Positions 31,894-45,248 of a DNA stretch of 64,000 nucleotides are shown in pieces. A program made the position numbers and the translations under genes. Origin of the DNA: Desmodesmus armatus (taxonomy: Eukaryota > Chlorophyta > Chlorophyceae > Sphaeropleales > Scenedesmaceae); NCBI GenBank assembly GCA_007449985.2, contig VIIQ02000076.1, positions 62,001 to 126,000 on the forward strand, written 5' to 3'. Position 1 is the stretch's first letter, and every line of letters starts with the position of its first letter. The notes below the pieces were generated by a model. That model had not been told where the DNA came from and ran no database searches. It saw only the letters and a list, made by a program, of their open reading frames with translations.

Positions 31894-32120
31894 TGGGCTT
31901 GCTGGACGGGTGTTGCGCTGACACACAGTCCTGGGTTACTGAGGAGAGGTGGTGATGCTGTCGAGCAGGGACAGGAGCGACAGGCGGCGGGAGCGCAGCC
32001 GGTCGCGATGGATCACATGGCGCGATGGGCTTGCTGGACGCTTGTTGTTGCGCTGACTCACAGCGTTGGTGCTGTTGAGCAGGGACAGGAGCGACAGGCG
32101 GCAACTTGCAGCTAGTTATG
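31828..32120 (+). repeat. Tandem duplication of the SREK1IP1-like gene 3' end
   Basis: AGGGACAGGAGCGACAGGCG in the last exon (about 31832) recurs near 31967 and again near 32083, with the flanking text (GCGATGGGCTTGCTGGACG) also repeated. Spacing is ~134 and ~115 bp. The later copies lie beyond the stop codon. Confidence 0.8.
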
Positions 32121-33449
32121 ATCGCAGGGCGTGACTGTGTGGGTGATTTTGTTTGAATGTCTGAGTGCTTCTGTTGACCAAGATTGTTGTTGTTGTTGGT
32201 CAGACGGGGTGGTTCTGACGGCGCGGTTTTGACATCATAATGGCATATGTTCATTTGGTTGACAGCGCGTTTTGGTTTTGGGCGCCTCTTATGTTTCGCA
32301 GTTGGCGTGCATTCGAATCACGCCGTTCTTTGGCGCTCCTGGGCAGTTTCTGCGGACAGCGTTTGTTTGAGGCAGCAGCCGCGGCGGCTCAACAGACAGA
32401 CGTTGTTGTGCACACAGCTTTCGACAGGGCACACTGTGGCAGATGGCTGGCAGCTGTTCAGCGGGGTGCTTGCGGGATGCAATGGCGCTCTGCAGCAGTT
32501 CATCTTTCTGCAGTTGAGCTGAAACGACTTGGTCACACAACAGCCTGGGTGCAGAAGGCAGCCAAGAAAGCATTCAACATACTTGTTAGCAAGTTCGTTC
32601 AACAGTATACCACGGCTCACAGGGGGAACTTGGCACAGCCGCAAGCCAGCCGGAGGCCAGAAATCCCTGTGCCAAGGACAATAAATCAACGCCGATACCA
32701 GGAGTTCCCAGGGCATCAGCTAGCTCACAGGAACCGCTTACTAGCCTACTGCATCACACATCCTTCATAGTGAAGCTTGCAGGAACACAAGCAGCCTTAT
32801 AGAAGCCATATGCGGTGTGATATTGTACACATCTGACCCATGCATGGCGCAAATGTCTTGAAAACACATGTCTTCAGAACCATTGAAGTGCCTCCAGCCG
32901 CAAGGTCACCACAACAACTCGGCCAAAGGCTTTGGCAAATTTGGCTCCCTGATGTACAAAAGGTAACAATTGAGGAGCTGCACATTCGCCACAAATTGCA
33001 CACTTAATGTTTGCTGCCTGTTTCAGGCTCCCTCACTCACCGTGCCCACCTGTGCCAGGTGTGCCGGCAGTAAATGTGTCGGGGTTGGTGTAGTACCATT
33101 AGCCACAGCAACACCGAACAACAATGCACCGGTGTACCCACCTATGCAGGCCGACACCTTGTCACAAATGCGCGGGCGGCTCAGCCAACATCATGTTCAC
33201 CCAACATCGATGATATCTAGATCCATCCAGCATCACTCAACACCTTGCAAACTGAGCATGCCACTAATGCATACCACTAAAGCAAAGTGACCACAGTGCC
33301 ACAACAGTGTTCAGGGGTTTCAACCAATTTTCTGTGAAACACAGTCACCTCATATCACACTTGTCTACAGATGCAAGACACATCCCCAACACGCCATGAG
33401 CCAAACCTTTCACCAGCGCAGCGCACACACCTACATTATGTAACAGCCA
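31894..33449. other. Convergent intergenic region
   Basis: Begins with the duplicated gene end. A 176-codon plus-strand frame at 32240-32770 (MAYVHLVDSAFWFWAPLMF...) has no family signature. It is noted as a possible but unsupported ORF. The rest shows no coding signal and should carry the 3' UTR of the phosphatase gene on its right. Confidence 0.45.
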
Positions 33450-36400
33450 TCACTGCTCCATGGCCCCATAGCCAACTTCCATCAGGTTGTGCAGCTTCTC
33501 CTCATGGGCGGGGTTCATCTTGGGTGCAGGCGGCACCTGCAGCAACACAACAACAGCAGATACTCGTCTCAGCAAAATGCTGCCAAACCCACAAGAGAGT
33601 AAGAGGCTCATGGGGGACCACAAGCCAGGCATGCGCGTAGATATGACAGTGGCAAAGACAGTCAGAGGGGAAGGGAGTGCAGAGCCTTGGTGAGGCACGC
33701 AGGAATGGCCTTGCCAGGGGACTCAGATCTTCTACTCATTCCGCATGTTGGGCATACATCACGGCCCAACGCAGTGTGACACACTGATTCTGAAGGGCTG
33801 CATTGCTTGTGAATGCTTGGTCACAATCAGGGGTAAGGGGGTACATGCTGCAACACAGTTATGGTGACAGACCTGCTTGAGGTAGGGCCGCCATTGCAGC
33901 AGCTGCTGCTTACTGCTGTTGCTGCGCCCCGCACACATCTCCTGGCTCACTCCCCGCAGCCGCTGCAGGCTGTCATGTGTGAGTTGGTAGCAGGACTTGA
34001 TGGACTCTGGCCCCACCAGCACATCACTGCTGCTGCTGTCACAGGGCTGCAGCGCACGCCTGCTGAGGATGATGGGCTCAGCTGTTGGCGGGTTGTGCAC
34101 CTGCCTGCAGATGCAAAACACAGCATGCAACATGCAGCTTGGAGTGCAGGACGGATATTGAAACATAGCGCACAGGCAACTTTTGAGTGATGTCTGCTCT
34201 CAACCAGCTTCATGCGTGGGTGCCTGTGTGGCTAGTTGTTTGCATGCACACGCTGACTCTGGACTCCGATTGCAAAGCATGCGGAACAGGCGCAGCAAAA
34301 CACATATGCCATATGATAGAGTGCGGCATTGTGAGTCTGTGTTGGTTGTGTATGGCACAGCCTCACTCACAGGAAGTCGTCCACAGACCAGTGCAGCCAG
34401 CGCATCAGGAACAGCCGCAGGGCAAGCCCGTGCGTGACAAGGGCCACACTGGTGTTGCCAGCAAACCTGCAGGCAAAGCGACACACACCACAAGAGTGAT
34501 TCGATTCACAATACTCCCAGCACCCATCCTCCAAACCACAGAAGGAAGTTTACTAAAGCCAATGGTCTCTGCTATGACAGATGCATGTGTGGCACGACAG
34601 TCCAGTGTATTTCGCGGCCAATTACAGCTGGTGACCTGGGTGGACCATGAACTATAGTCCATCATGCATCTGCTGGGTGGTAGGCACAGTCTGTCTGCAG
34701 GAACGCGACTGTCGGCACCCACCGCTGGCAAGCAATGTCGCGTACAAAGTGATCCTGGAACCTGCATCAGCAGAAAGATAGAACCACTCAGCCACAGACC
34801 AATGGACGACAATTGACTTTGCACCTGCGCCCTTACTGCTGCACAGCTACCCACACCAGTGGTTTGAAACCACCCCACCCATAAGTTGGAGCAATCAACC
34901 AACACGGCCAGCCCACAGCCGCCCCTTCCCTTGGAAAAGCTCCCTCACAAGGCCCTTCTTGGCAACACTCACGCCCTGCCACCCTCACATTGTCATCCTG
35001 TCGTACACGTCCGCTGCGCTCTCGCCGTCAGGGAACCTGTAGAAGAAGCGGCCATACTTGAGCCGCTGCTCGTAGTTGCGCGCCTGCTGGCCAGGCTCCT
35101 GCAGCGTGACAAACCCCAGTGTAACAGGTCACATAAGCACGTAACAACTCAGAGTTACTTGGAGAAGCAGTGTTTGGCAGTGGCAGCGACACCAGCACGT
35201 GCCCGTGCTGTAGGCACAGCGGTACGTTGCCGTCCAGGTGGTGCTTTAGCAGTACGCTGGTCCACTACATCAAGCGCAGCACGAATCTGTAGATAGTTGC
35301 ACAGCTATCAACAAAAAGAGCCTCGCTTCATGGTGTATGTGCAGCTGCTTTTGTCCGAAGCCCAAATGTCGTCAGTCAAAGCTTATCAGCCCACCTGAAA
35401 GTTGCCCCAATCCTGCTCCCGCAGCTGCACTTCTTCCTGGAAACCAACAACCTGAGGCAGTATACACACATCAACATAGATCGCATCACAGGTACAAGCG
35501 GCGTCAGTGGGAGTCCATTCAGAGGAAGCGTGCATTTTGCCCAACCCACCGGCAGCGAGAAGCAGCCGGTAGGGGTACAGCACACAGATGAGCACCTGCA
35601 ATCTAGGCTGGATGATGCAGCACCCAAGATTGAGAACAATGCTGGCCTGAACGGTCCTGCACATAAAACGTTTCTGAGAGACGCTGCCATGGACTAGAAG
35701 CGCCCCATCTCAAAAGACTGGGGTTTGCATCACACCTGTTCATCCTCCAGTGCCCGTGTGATGTGCTGCGCGGTCTGAATGCAGCGCAGGAAGGGCGAAG
35801 TGTACAGGAACAGCTTGCCGCCCTGCTGCATAGTGGTGTCGCCGTTGCGAGACTGCAGGCCGGCCTGTCTGCTGTTGCGCTGCTCAACTTCTGGAGGTGC
35901 TGACAGCAGGTGCTGCACAGCTTGGCCTGCACTCAGGGACTCCTGCACCCCCTTGGCACTCAGAGGGATGCGATGGTTTGGAACCTGCAGCTCCTCCTGC
36001 AAGCTCTCCAGCCCAGCTGTCTGCGTGGCACAGGCACAGGTGGTGCGGGCATCAGCGCACATGCATGTGCAGGACATGTCCACTGTGCAGTGAGTTCTTG
36101 CACATCACATGCCCAAGGTTCTGACGGCCCTGGGCTGCCTGGAACAACTGCAACTTGATTTTGTCACAGCAGTTGTTGGAATGACTCCTGATTGGCAGCT
36201 TTTACGTACCTCGCCATGGCGTATCAAGACGATGTGCGGGGGCATGTCAGTGAGGCTCAGCCCACTGCTGTTGCATAGCTGCTGAGTAGAGTAGCGCCTT
36301 GGTTGTCCTGGTAAGCCGATTTCCTCTACCAAAGCATGACTCAAGAGCCTGTAGAGGCACTGCAAGTGGTGGGACTGTGCAACAGATCCAGCTGATCTGA

Positions 36401-36461
36401 CGTGTAAGACAGTCATTGCAGCAAAGGCTGTAAGAGGTTGCCTTGATCGTAGCAATGCCAT
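33450..36461 (-). CDS. Histidine phosphatase / phosphoglycerate mutase family protein (DET1-like)
   Basis: Branch-1 histidine phosphatase, close in motif pattern to plant/fungal broad-range phosphatases related to yeast Det1; substrate unknown. Eight exons agree in phase: 36461-36210, 36020-35736, 35451-35395, 35098-34989, 34761-34723, 34466-34371, 34104-33873 and 33536-33450 (385 aa). The catalytic phosphohistidine is in HIVLIRHGE. Supporting motifs are VPNHRIPLSAKG, FLYTSPFLRCIQTAQHI, LREQDWGNFQ, YGRFFYRFPDGESAADVYDR and the second catalytic His in VALVTHGLALRLFLMRW. The frame is open upstream to 36491; the ATG at 36461 (MALLRSRQPLTAFAAM) gives an organelle-type leader, while the ATG at 36245 would give a leaderless 313-aa form. 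A possible extra exon (VLICVLYPYRLLL, about 35560-35600) breaks phase and was excluded. Confidence 0.88.
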
Positions 36462-36491
36462 TCCTTCCACACTGGGCAACGTGCACGGCAC

Positions 36492-36722
36492 TGCCTGCGC
36501 TACATCGTGACGTATGCGGCAAATTTGACCTTGTGACAGCTTCGATGACTAACCCGCCCTGACTGTTGTCTGAACGGCTGTTGTAGTGTACCCCTTGTCT
36601 ACTGATCACAGACAAATGCTGACTTTTGAGCAGTGTTGAGGCTTAGGGAGCTCCAGCATGGCCAGGCCAAGACAAAACTTGAGTTGCAACTCAGCAGAAA
36701 GCACTCTTTGAAAGCTACAGAC
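36492..36722. promoter_or_regulatory. Divergent promoter region, phosphatase / LRR gene
   Basis: Only ~230 bp separate the divergent coding starts, so the two genes probably share this control region. No motif was assigned. Confidence 0.35.
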
Positions 36723-39700
36723 ATGGAAACAGATGTTACCAATATCTTGGTTATAGAGGATTCTGGCAAGCAGCACTTTGTGTCAGCTGATGTCCACAAC
36801 AACAGCGCAGATGAATTCTTGATCGGCACTGCTGTTGAGGATGCAGAGGACTGCTGCAGACAAACGTTCCACCCTTCCATGGTAAGCTTGAACTTGAATT
36901 CAATTATCTGCTGTCACCATCTCCAAGATGTGTCTCGGAGACACTTGGTAGAGCCAGCTTCTACATGCACCAGCGCAGGAGACAACATCAGCCAACGGAG
37001 TGTGGCACACAGCGCAACAGTTTCCAATAATGGTGATGCTGGAGATCCTGCCTCCAAGAATTCATTCGCAACATATCAAGCTATCCTCATATCGCTGCAG
37101 GTGGCAAGCGGGCTGTCACAGTTGGGCCGCTCAGCCTCAGGCAGTCACCAGGTCTACCAGACACTCACCATCACTCACACAGACCTGCAGGACCCACAGG
37201 CACTTGCACACTGCCAGCACATCCTGCAGCTGCAGCTGTCAGGCAACTGCCTGACCACCCTGCAGCCGCTGAGGCACCTGCAGCACCTGACCCGCCTGGA
37301 TGTCAGCCACAACCTACTGTCCCAGGTAGGTGTGCAGCAACTGATGGGTTGGCAGCAGCGCAGCTTGATGTGGTGTGCATGATCATGAGCTTACTCTTGA
37401 GCTCTCGTGAGCTTACTCTTGGAGTTCCCTCTGCTGCTGTGGCCCATACTTTTCAGCCAGCTGTATGTGTTGCAAGTCATCACATTCCCCGTGTTGCACT
37501 TCTGGCAGAACCTTGACCGGTGCACTGCCTGCCACGCATGCTTGTGCTGACAGGTGCTGGACTATGTTGTTGCAGCAGGCCCTGGTGCTGCCTCTGCAGC
37601 AGGGCGCGGCAGCACTGGCAGCAGCAGTACACACAGCAGCAACCTGCGCAAGGCAGACCTGTCCTACAACAGCATCACCCACATCAAGGACCTCTCCCAG
37701 CACAGCAACCTGCAGGAGCTGCTTTTGGCGGGAAACCAGATCTGGCGTGTCGGCAGGGGGCTGGAGCCATGCAGCAAGCCCAGGAAGTTGGACCTAAGCA
37801 GCAACAGGATCAGCAGCTGTCAGGGTCTGCAAGGTATGGTTGCCCGTTTGCCGCCCCTTTGCACAGCAGCTGCATGGCTTGGGGAGGTGGCCCAGCGGCT
37901 TCGTAGCAGGAGGTTATTCAGCAGCCAGGTGCTGCTGTTGGGCTGCGAGCTTTTGATGGCAGCTGCAGCAGCAGCTTGTGTGCAAAATCATCCTGCCTAC
38001 ACAGGGGGCATTCCATGGAGCATGCGTCCGCCAGCATCATGTTTGGGCATGTACCATGTCAGCATATGGCATGGCTGCATTACGCTGACACACTGCATCG
38101 CCTGGCCAGGCACAGATACAATCCAAGCTTGGGCAAGCATGCAACGCTTGGCTTGGAAGATGATCTTGCAAGCGATTGCTGCTGATGGTTCTGCCTGCAG
38201 GTCTGTGCAGTCTGCAGGACCTGTGCCTGGATGGCAACCACATCAGCAGCCTGCAGCCTCTGTCCGGCCTGTCAAGCCTGCAGCTGCTGAGTGCTGCCCA
38301 CAACCAGGTTACAAGTCTGGATGGGGTCCAGGTATGTGCTGGTGCTGGTGGCGGTCCTGAACACGATCGTGTTAACGATTTGCTCCACACAAAGGAGCTG
38401 TTGGGCCCCCATCACACATTATTTGAGATACTGTCCTGCTGAGCAGGTGTGACACGTGCAACACAAGTTGGTTGGTGTGCACTGCATTGTCAGGTTCAGG
38501 AGGCCTGTTGACTTGAGGAGTATCTTTACTGACAACCAGCATCTGCAGCTTTGCCCATATATGGTATATACCAAGTGCCACACCGTTGTTTGCACTCTCC
38601 GCCTGCTGTGCTGCATTTGCACAGGGCCTGTCCAGCTTGCGGCTGCTGGATGTGGGTGGCAATCAGCTGCGCAGAGTGGAGGCGCTGGCGGCATGCAGGG
38701 GCCTCAGCCTGTTGACGTGCCTGAACGTCTCAGGGAACCCTCTGGAGGCTGCACAGGATGCCCGGTTGCATGTCGTGCATTTGCTAAGTCAGGTGGGCTG
38801 GCTGCTGGCATTGCAGCGCATCAGCATCAGCATATGCGGACCTGACTTCCTGGCGCAAGAACGCCAACACTGTGTGCTGCGAGAGACTTGTGAACACCAG
38901 TTTAATATGATGTCACATGGTGTGATAGGGTGATATGCATCTCATCCTACCACACCATATGGTGTCATGTTTGAACTAATGTTCACTAGTCTGTTGTTGC
39001 ACATGGGTGTCGGCGTACCTGCGCCAGGCAGTCAAGTGCGAGCGCTGATGCAGTCCTGCCTGACAGGAGAGCAAGCCTGGATGCGAAGAGCCAATTGTTG
39101 CTGTGGCTGTGACTGGTATGTGGTGGGCAGACACGAACACGCAGAAGGGGGCCAATCACGCCTCATGGGGTACCATCACAGCCGCCGTGGCGCACCGTGC
39201 CATTGGGCATGCGCTCGCACAGGTTTGTGGTGTGCAGAGCCACCAACCCAGCTGGCAGTACAGCAGCGCTGCTGATCCGCAGGTGCTGACCGTTTGTGCG
39301 CTGCGCTGCACTGATGCTGTTGCTGTTGCAGCTTCAGCAGCTGGACGGTGTTGAGGTGTCAGTGGGAGAGAAGGTGGATGCAGGCAACATGGTGGGGGCG
39401 GCTACAGACGGGCTGGTCTTGATCCGCAGGCGCTTCTTCCCACATGGGGAGCTGGAGGACGGGGGCGGAGCTGTGCCGCCTACTGCTGCTGGTGAGCAGT
39501 CACTCTATGACATGGACACCCCTTGCTCGCTGCTCAGCCCCAAGGGGGGGGGGGGGGGGTTACTGTCACTGACACGCAGCAGTGATACTTCTGTCGGTAT
39601 GTGGTGTGCCGCTGTCAGGATGCTAAGTGGGCTGTTGTGACTCACAATGCATCCCCAAAGGTCTGCGCTGTTTGGGACACAGCTGTGTGTGCTGTTTGCT

Positions 39701-42700
39701 TCCAGGAAGTGACATCAGCATAGGCTGCAGACTGCCAGCTGGCAGTCCATGCACTTTGTAAAGGATGTTATGTGTTGACGGTGCGCCGCGTGCCGTGCGG
39801 TCTCCTGCAGGTCTGAGGGCATCTCGAGCAGACGAGGAGCGATCCTGCAGCGATGCGGCAGCAATGTTTGCAGCGATTGATCGCTGGGCTCGGTCGGTGC
39901 AGCCCGCACTCGCACTGCAGCCGCTGTCAGCACCAGCGGGCTTTGGTCCTGCAGCCGGCCGTGCTTCCTCATGCTCCAGGCCAGGAGGTGCTACGCTGCC
40001 AGGGAGTGGTAGTAGCTTCCTTCCAGCACAAGCAGGAGCAGCTTTCTCACCAGGGCTGACGCGGGGCTCCAGTGCAGGCATCATGCCATCAGCACCATCG
40101 GGTCACCTGGCAGGAAGCATCGCTAGCAGCCGGCGCAGCAGCAGTGCGAGCCGCCCTGGCAGCCGGCCCAGCAGCCAAAAAGCAACAGCTACCTGCTCCC
40201 GGCAGCAGTCTGCCAAGCAGCTGCCATCACACCAGCAGTGCAGCACTCCTGGTGGAGCTGCTGCCATTGCTGCCCGCCTTGCGGCGGGTTGCTGCCTGAG
40301 GCTCCTTACAGGCAGCTGCAGCTGCTGCGTGCGTGCTACTGCTGGGTGCTGAGTCATGTGGTGCTGCCAAGGGACTGTGACTTGGAGGCTGGGGCGGATG
40401 CTGTGACGTGGGACGTGGGCAGGCATCTGTTTGGCGAGCGAGAGCAGCAAGTGCGCTTACATGAGGTAAGCCTAAAGCAGGATCTGTGTCTTGGGACTGC
40501 AAGGAGCGTGAAATTCATCATGAAGATGTGATGTGCCGTTGGGCTTTGGGGAGCTCAAGTGCACCGATCATCACTCCGTGTCGACGATGATCAGGTCTCA
40601 GGATGACATGGCACCGTATTTTCCAAAAGCACCAATTCTACTGCTGTCTTGGTGTGCAGGCGGTACTGCCTGGGTACAGCGGCACATGGGCTGAGTGTGT
40701 GTCGCAGCTGCTGGTGAGCCTGCTGAGGTGCTGCCACATGGAAGCTTTAGCCCTCAGTGGCTTCTGGAAGGCAGGGGGGCGGTCCAGCGTGGAGCCGGGT
40801 GAACAGCTGGCCTCACATAATCACAGCTGGTGAGGATTGCTACTGGCGCTCAGTGCACAGCCTATCTCTGCAAGCTGCTATGACTGTCAGCTGTCCAAAT
40901 TGCAAGCCGCCGTAAGCAGCTCGCAAAACATGTAGTTTGTGTACCTTGGCCAGCATCTCTAGCCGGCGGCTGATACACTACACTTCCTGACACGGGGTGC
41001 ACCCTGCCAGGGTGAGTCAAATTGGCAGTGGCAAGAGTACGACATTGTGTGCATGTATCAGGCATGCTGCTGGGCGCAGGTTCAGTGCCCCAGGATGCAG
41101 GCGCACACAGCCATCTCAACCTAGGTGTTCAACAATTCATAATCTGGCAGCAATGTAACATGCTGGCGTGTGTTCATGCTGCAGGGTGGCTGCCAAGGTC
41201 AATGGCTGCTGGAGGTTGCTGGACCCTGTGTATGGCCTGATCATGTGAGTGTCCACCTACCTGAGCCATTTGCAATTGGCAAAACAGATGAGCGGTCTTG
41301 CATTCAATATTTGTCAATATTTGTCAGGGCAAAGAATGCGTGACAGCTGATGTTCAGGCTGCCTAGAAGCTGTAACAGGAGAACGTTGTCGGAAGCGGTC
41401 AACGTCGCCAGCCGCTTGTCATGAGACACATCAAGCCTTGTGACTGCTTCATGCGTCTGCCACATGCAGGGCTGCTCGGGACCAGCCGCTGCCCTTCTTC
41501 CTGCCACCTGAGGCCTTCATCCACACACACCTGCCCTTCGAGCCGTGCTGGCAGCTGCTGCCGCAGCCTGTGCGCGCAGAGGAGTGGTGGGCACGCCCCG
41601 CACTGGCTCTTGGCTTTGCTGCGGTCGGCGGCACGTTGCTGGATGGCGGCTCGCTCCGCGCATGCGCAGTGATGCAACTTGACAGGTGCGGCTTCCCACC
41701 TCGGGGCCTTGTGCCCCACTGCAGGCGTGATGCAGGTGCATCAGCCAAGGCTGCAGTTCAGCCGCCGCTTAATTCTTGCAGGAGCGCGCTGGGATGATTC
41801 GAGAGTGGCTTGCCAGTACGATGTGTGTGTTCCGGCTAACTGTCTTCACAAATGCCACAGCAAGTAAAGCTTGAGGTTTCAGCTGTCACATGACATGAGC
41901 TCCAGGATGTCTGCAGCTAGCGCCTCGTACCTCTTCAGCGTCTGATGCATGCAACACTGCTGCACTGTGCACCTTCAGGGAGGCCCTGGTGTGGCCAGCT
42001 GTCAGCATTCCTGTTGCTGCCCCTGTCAGCCCACAGCAGCGGCTGTGCATCAGCCTGTTGGACAGCAACAGGGGCCTGCTGGCGACCTGGCAGCCGTCCC
42101 GGACGGCTGCAGTGCAGCAGGGCCAGATAGAGCAGCACCAGCTACGCAGCAGACAGCATGCCCAGTGCCAGACCGGCAACAGCAGCAGCAGTTGCGACAA
42201 TACGGCAGAGCAGGACAAGCAGTACCGGCTGGACAGCAGGGAGGAGGGTTGCAGGGGCTGCCTGGTGTTCCAGCAGCGTGTGCTGGGGCCTGCAGGAACG
42301 CTGCATGCTCAGGCTGGGGCGAGTGATGTGCAGCTGGGCGTGCAGCAGCTATGGGCGGCATTGCCGGGGCCGGGGACCTTCTACGTGAAGGTAGGGTGGC
42401 TGTCTGCACGGTAGTAGGTACTGCAGTAGCAGGTTCTGAGGATGCTGTTGAGCTGGTCTTGTTGCAGCTTAGCAGGACTGCTGCAGAGCCCTGTGCCGAC
42501 ATGAAGGGGCTGTTTGTGTTGAGTGACAGCAAACTCTACCTGTAAAGACATGCTGAGTTCAACTCATCATTGTCGGTGTGGCATGCAGTGACTAGTGCTG
42601 TGCCATGTCTTGTGCTGTGCTTGCCATGCTGTGGTGTGCCATGCTGTGATATGTTGCAGGTTGAGCAGGTGACAGAGGTACCTGGGGGCCTGATGCCCGC

Positions 42701-44423
42701 TGTGCATGTTGAGGGCCTGCAGCAGCCCCTCAGCCTCACACTCAGGCAGACCCAAGACGTACTGCAGCTCAAGGTGTGGTTGGTGTACCAGGCACACTCA
42801 AAACTTGTTGATGGTGATACATGAAGTAGAATCGCCACTTGCTGGTCCCCAGTTGTGGGCGTGGCTGACCTTCATGCTGGCTGCCCTGCTCATGCTCCAC
42901 GCCCTTGGCTCGGCCGGTTGTCGTGCACTCCTGGACGCCTGTGGGACACTGACGTGTTGTGAAATGTGCAGGTGGTGGCCAAGCCTGCGGCTGAAGGCGC
43001 TGACTGTGCCAGCAGTGCAGACAGCCCAAGCAACAGCTGCAGCCGGCGCCCATTAGTGGCCTACCTGCCACAGCCCCAGCCTGCCAGAGCTGCAGGACTC
43101 CAACGCTCCAGCACAGCGCCAGAAGATGTCAACATGCAAACGGCTGTTCAGCTGCAGCTCCTCGCCCCACAACCCGGCACGCTGCTCGAAGCAGACCGGA
43201 CACAGGAGTTTGCTGTGCTGGCTCCTGCAAGTACTGCAGTGGCTGTTGGATCAGGGCAGTCCAGCTGGGTGCAGCTGCAGCCGCAAGAGGCAACCGCAGC
43301 TGTGAGCGCAGCAGGCCCAGGGTTGGCTGTTTTTGTAGGCAGTGTGGTGCTGCCGCGCGTTGACAAGTGCTTCGTGGCAATTCGGGCACCCGCACAGAAT
43401 GCAGGGCAGCAGTGCAGCAGCTCGTCCGGTAGCAATTGGGTCCCCGTGCTGGGGCTTCATGTCTGGCCGCCGGTGAGTGCTCTTTTGCGTTTCGGCAGCA
43501 GGATGGGTGATGTGCTTTTAGACCCCAGAGTTTTCAGCAGCCCCTGGCCGCTCACATGAGTCTGGCGGCTGCAACAGGCAGTGTGAGGGGTGTCTGCATC
43601 AAACACAAGTGGCGCACTGAGCCTGTAGCAATAGCAATGCATCTGTGGCTGTGCGGGAAAGGGCCCAAGCGAGTATCGTGCGCACCAGTCTGTCAGCTGC
43701 AGCATCGGTCACAGTTGCTGGCTGCAATACAAGGGTAACCCTGTGACAGGGCCGCAAGGCGTTGCCATGACCCAAACACGTAGTAACACTTTCACTTGCA
43801 GGTGCTTCCTTGCGCACAGATTGCGGTGTGCAGTCATTTAGATGATAAGCATGGGGGTTGTTTCCTTCCACAGGTGCAAGACTTGGTGCTGCTGCTAGAG
43901 CAGCCCGAATGTGCGGAGGGTGACCACACAGCCAGCCCCACACACAGCAGTGCTGGGCACCTGCTGACAGCGCTTGACATGGATGGTGACGGTGCAGTGA
44001 GCAGGCGGGACATGCTGATGGCCTTCAGGAGGGACAGGCAGCTGGCAGGTGGGCATCACCTGCGGAAGGATGCAACCCGGCTGCTGTACGGGATCACAGT
44101 GGTCGTTGTGACCGGCTCAACCGCATGTGGAGCTACGTGGAGCTTGCTTAGGCTCTTGTACACCCACACTGTCACACCCCTGTCCGGCATGCTGCTGTTC
44201 ATGCTGTGCAGACCACCTGAAGATGCCTGCAAAGATTAGGGCAGGCGACGGCACCTTCGACACCTTTTTGTCCAAGTTCATTGCCATCAACCGCAGTGGG
44301 CTTGGCCTTGTCAGCAGCCATGAGCTGGGAGCGTATTTGCATAGCCCGACAGCTGGTGGCCGCAGCAGCAGCCTTACAGGGGCTGGCAGCAGGGTTGCCA
44401 CAGCAGTTGGAAGTCACGGCTAG
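36723..44423 (+). CDS. LRR / Kyphoscoliosis-type transglutaminase-like / EF-hand protein
   Basis: Exons: 36723-36881, 37101-37325, 37554-37833, 38201-38331, 38625-38792, 39332-39491, 39811-~40260, ~40310-40465, 40660-40829, 41185-41244, 41470-41685, 41979-42390, 42468-~42515, 42660-42773, 42972-43472, 43874-44048 and 44212-44423. The N-terminus has SDS22/LRRC-type leucine-rich repeats (LRKADLSYNSITHI, LQDLCLDGNHISSL, LRLLDVGGNQLRRV) and the cap LDGVEVSVGEKV. A Ser-rich linker follows. Next is a transglutaminase-like core as in Kyphoscoliosis (KY)/hillarin proteins: LPGYSGTWAECV, SGFWK, HNHSW, KVNGCWRLLDPVYG, then PFFLPPEAFIHTHLPFEPCW and QLLPQP. The catalytic Cys position appears to be Leu; His and Asp are kept. 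The C-terminus has one canonical EF-hand loop (DMDGDGAVSRRDML) and a degenerate second (INRSGLGLVSSHEL). The joins near 40260-40310 and 42515 are uncertain, so two adjacent genes remain possible. Confidence 0.75.
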
Positions 44424-45248
44424 CTGTTCCTGGCCCGGCGATGGGATGTTTCTAAAAGTAGGCACAGCAGCCTGCTCCAAGCAATGTGGTGGCTGCTTTG
44501 GTTGAGGTTTCGTAAGCTCTGTATATTTGGGGCTCGTGTGATGATTGTCTGGTGGCGAGGAACGTGATGGCTGCAGATGGCTGGTTCATTGCATCTTGGT
44601 CCATTGCATCTCCGTGACTAATCGAAATCAGAGCTGCCTGTCCCCCCACCCTTGCCCAGCTATCTACCCACAGGCAGCCTGCTGGGGAAAGGTTGGTGGC
44701 TTTTGAGCTGCGAAACAGTTTGCCAGCTGTCTAAGATGTCGCTGGTGTTTGCTGGAGCAAAGCACCGCCAGGCAGCCAAACAGGAACATTGAGGATCAGA
44801 GTTACCAAGCTACCATGCACCAAAAACCATGCAGCCGCCAATTGGTGACGGTCCCATGCCATACAAAGTGACTATTCCCACCCTTGAACCGTTTCGCAAT
44901 CAGCAACAAGCAAACAACAAGCCCTCAACAAGCAGGAGCTGAACGTCCTTACAGCAGCGTGTCAACCTGGGCGATAGCTCCTGCCATGTCAACAGTGAAC
45001 TACACATGTCTCATGAAAGGCATTGCTGCGCCCAGTCGAGGCATGCATGTGTGGGTGATGCATGCTTGCATGCCAAGTTGAGCCTTGCAACTCACAACCC
45101 CAAAACAAGCTGTGTGCAACTGTCAAGGTCACACGTTGGCACGGTGGCCAGGCTGCTATGCTCCAAAACAGTATCCCTATGCACCTCACCGCCCACCACT
45201 ACACAACAATTGATGCGTCCGGACCACAACCATCATTCACGAACCCAA
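44424..45248. other. Convergent intergenic region
   Basis: 3' ends of the LRR/EF-hand gene (+) and the coiled-coil gene (-). No coding or structured element was recognised. Confidence 0.5.

Noticed and set aside
32240..32770. 176-codon plus-strand ORF
   Set aside because: No family signature, no supporting splice structure, and it lies between convergent genes. Kept only as a note on the intergenic stretch.
35560..35600. Possible extra phosphatase exon coding VLICVLYPYRLLL
   Set aside because: Including it breaks the phase to the LREQDWGNFQ exon, and the family alignment is continuous without it.
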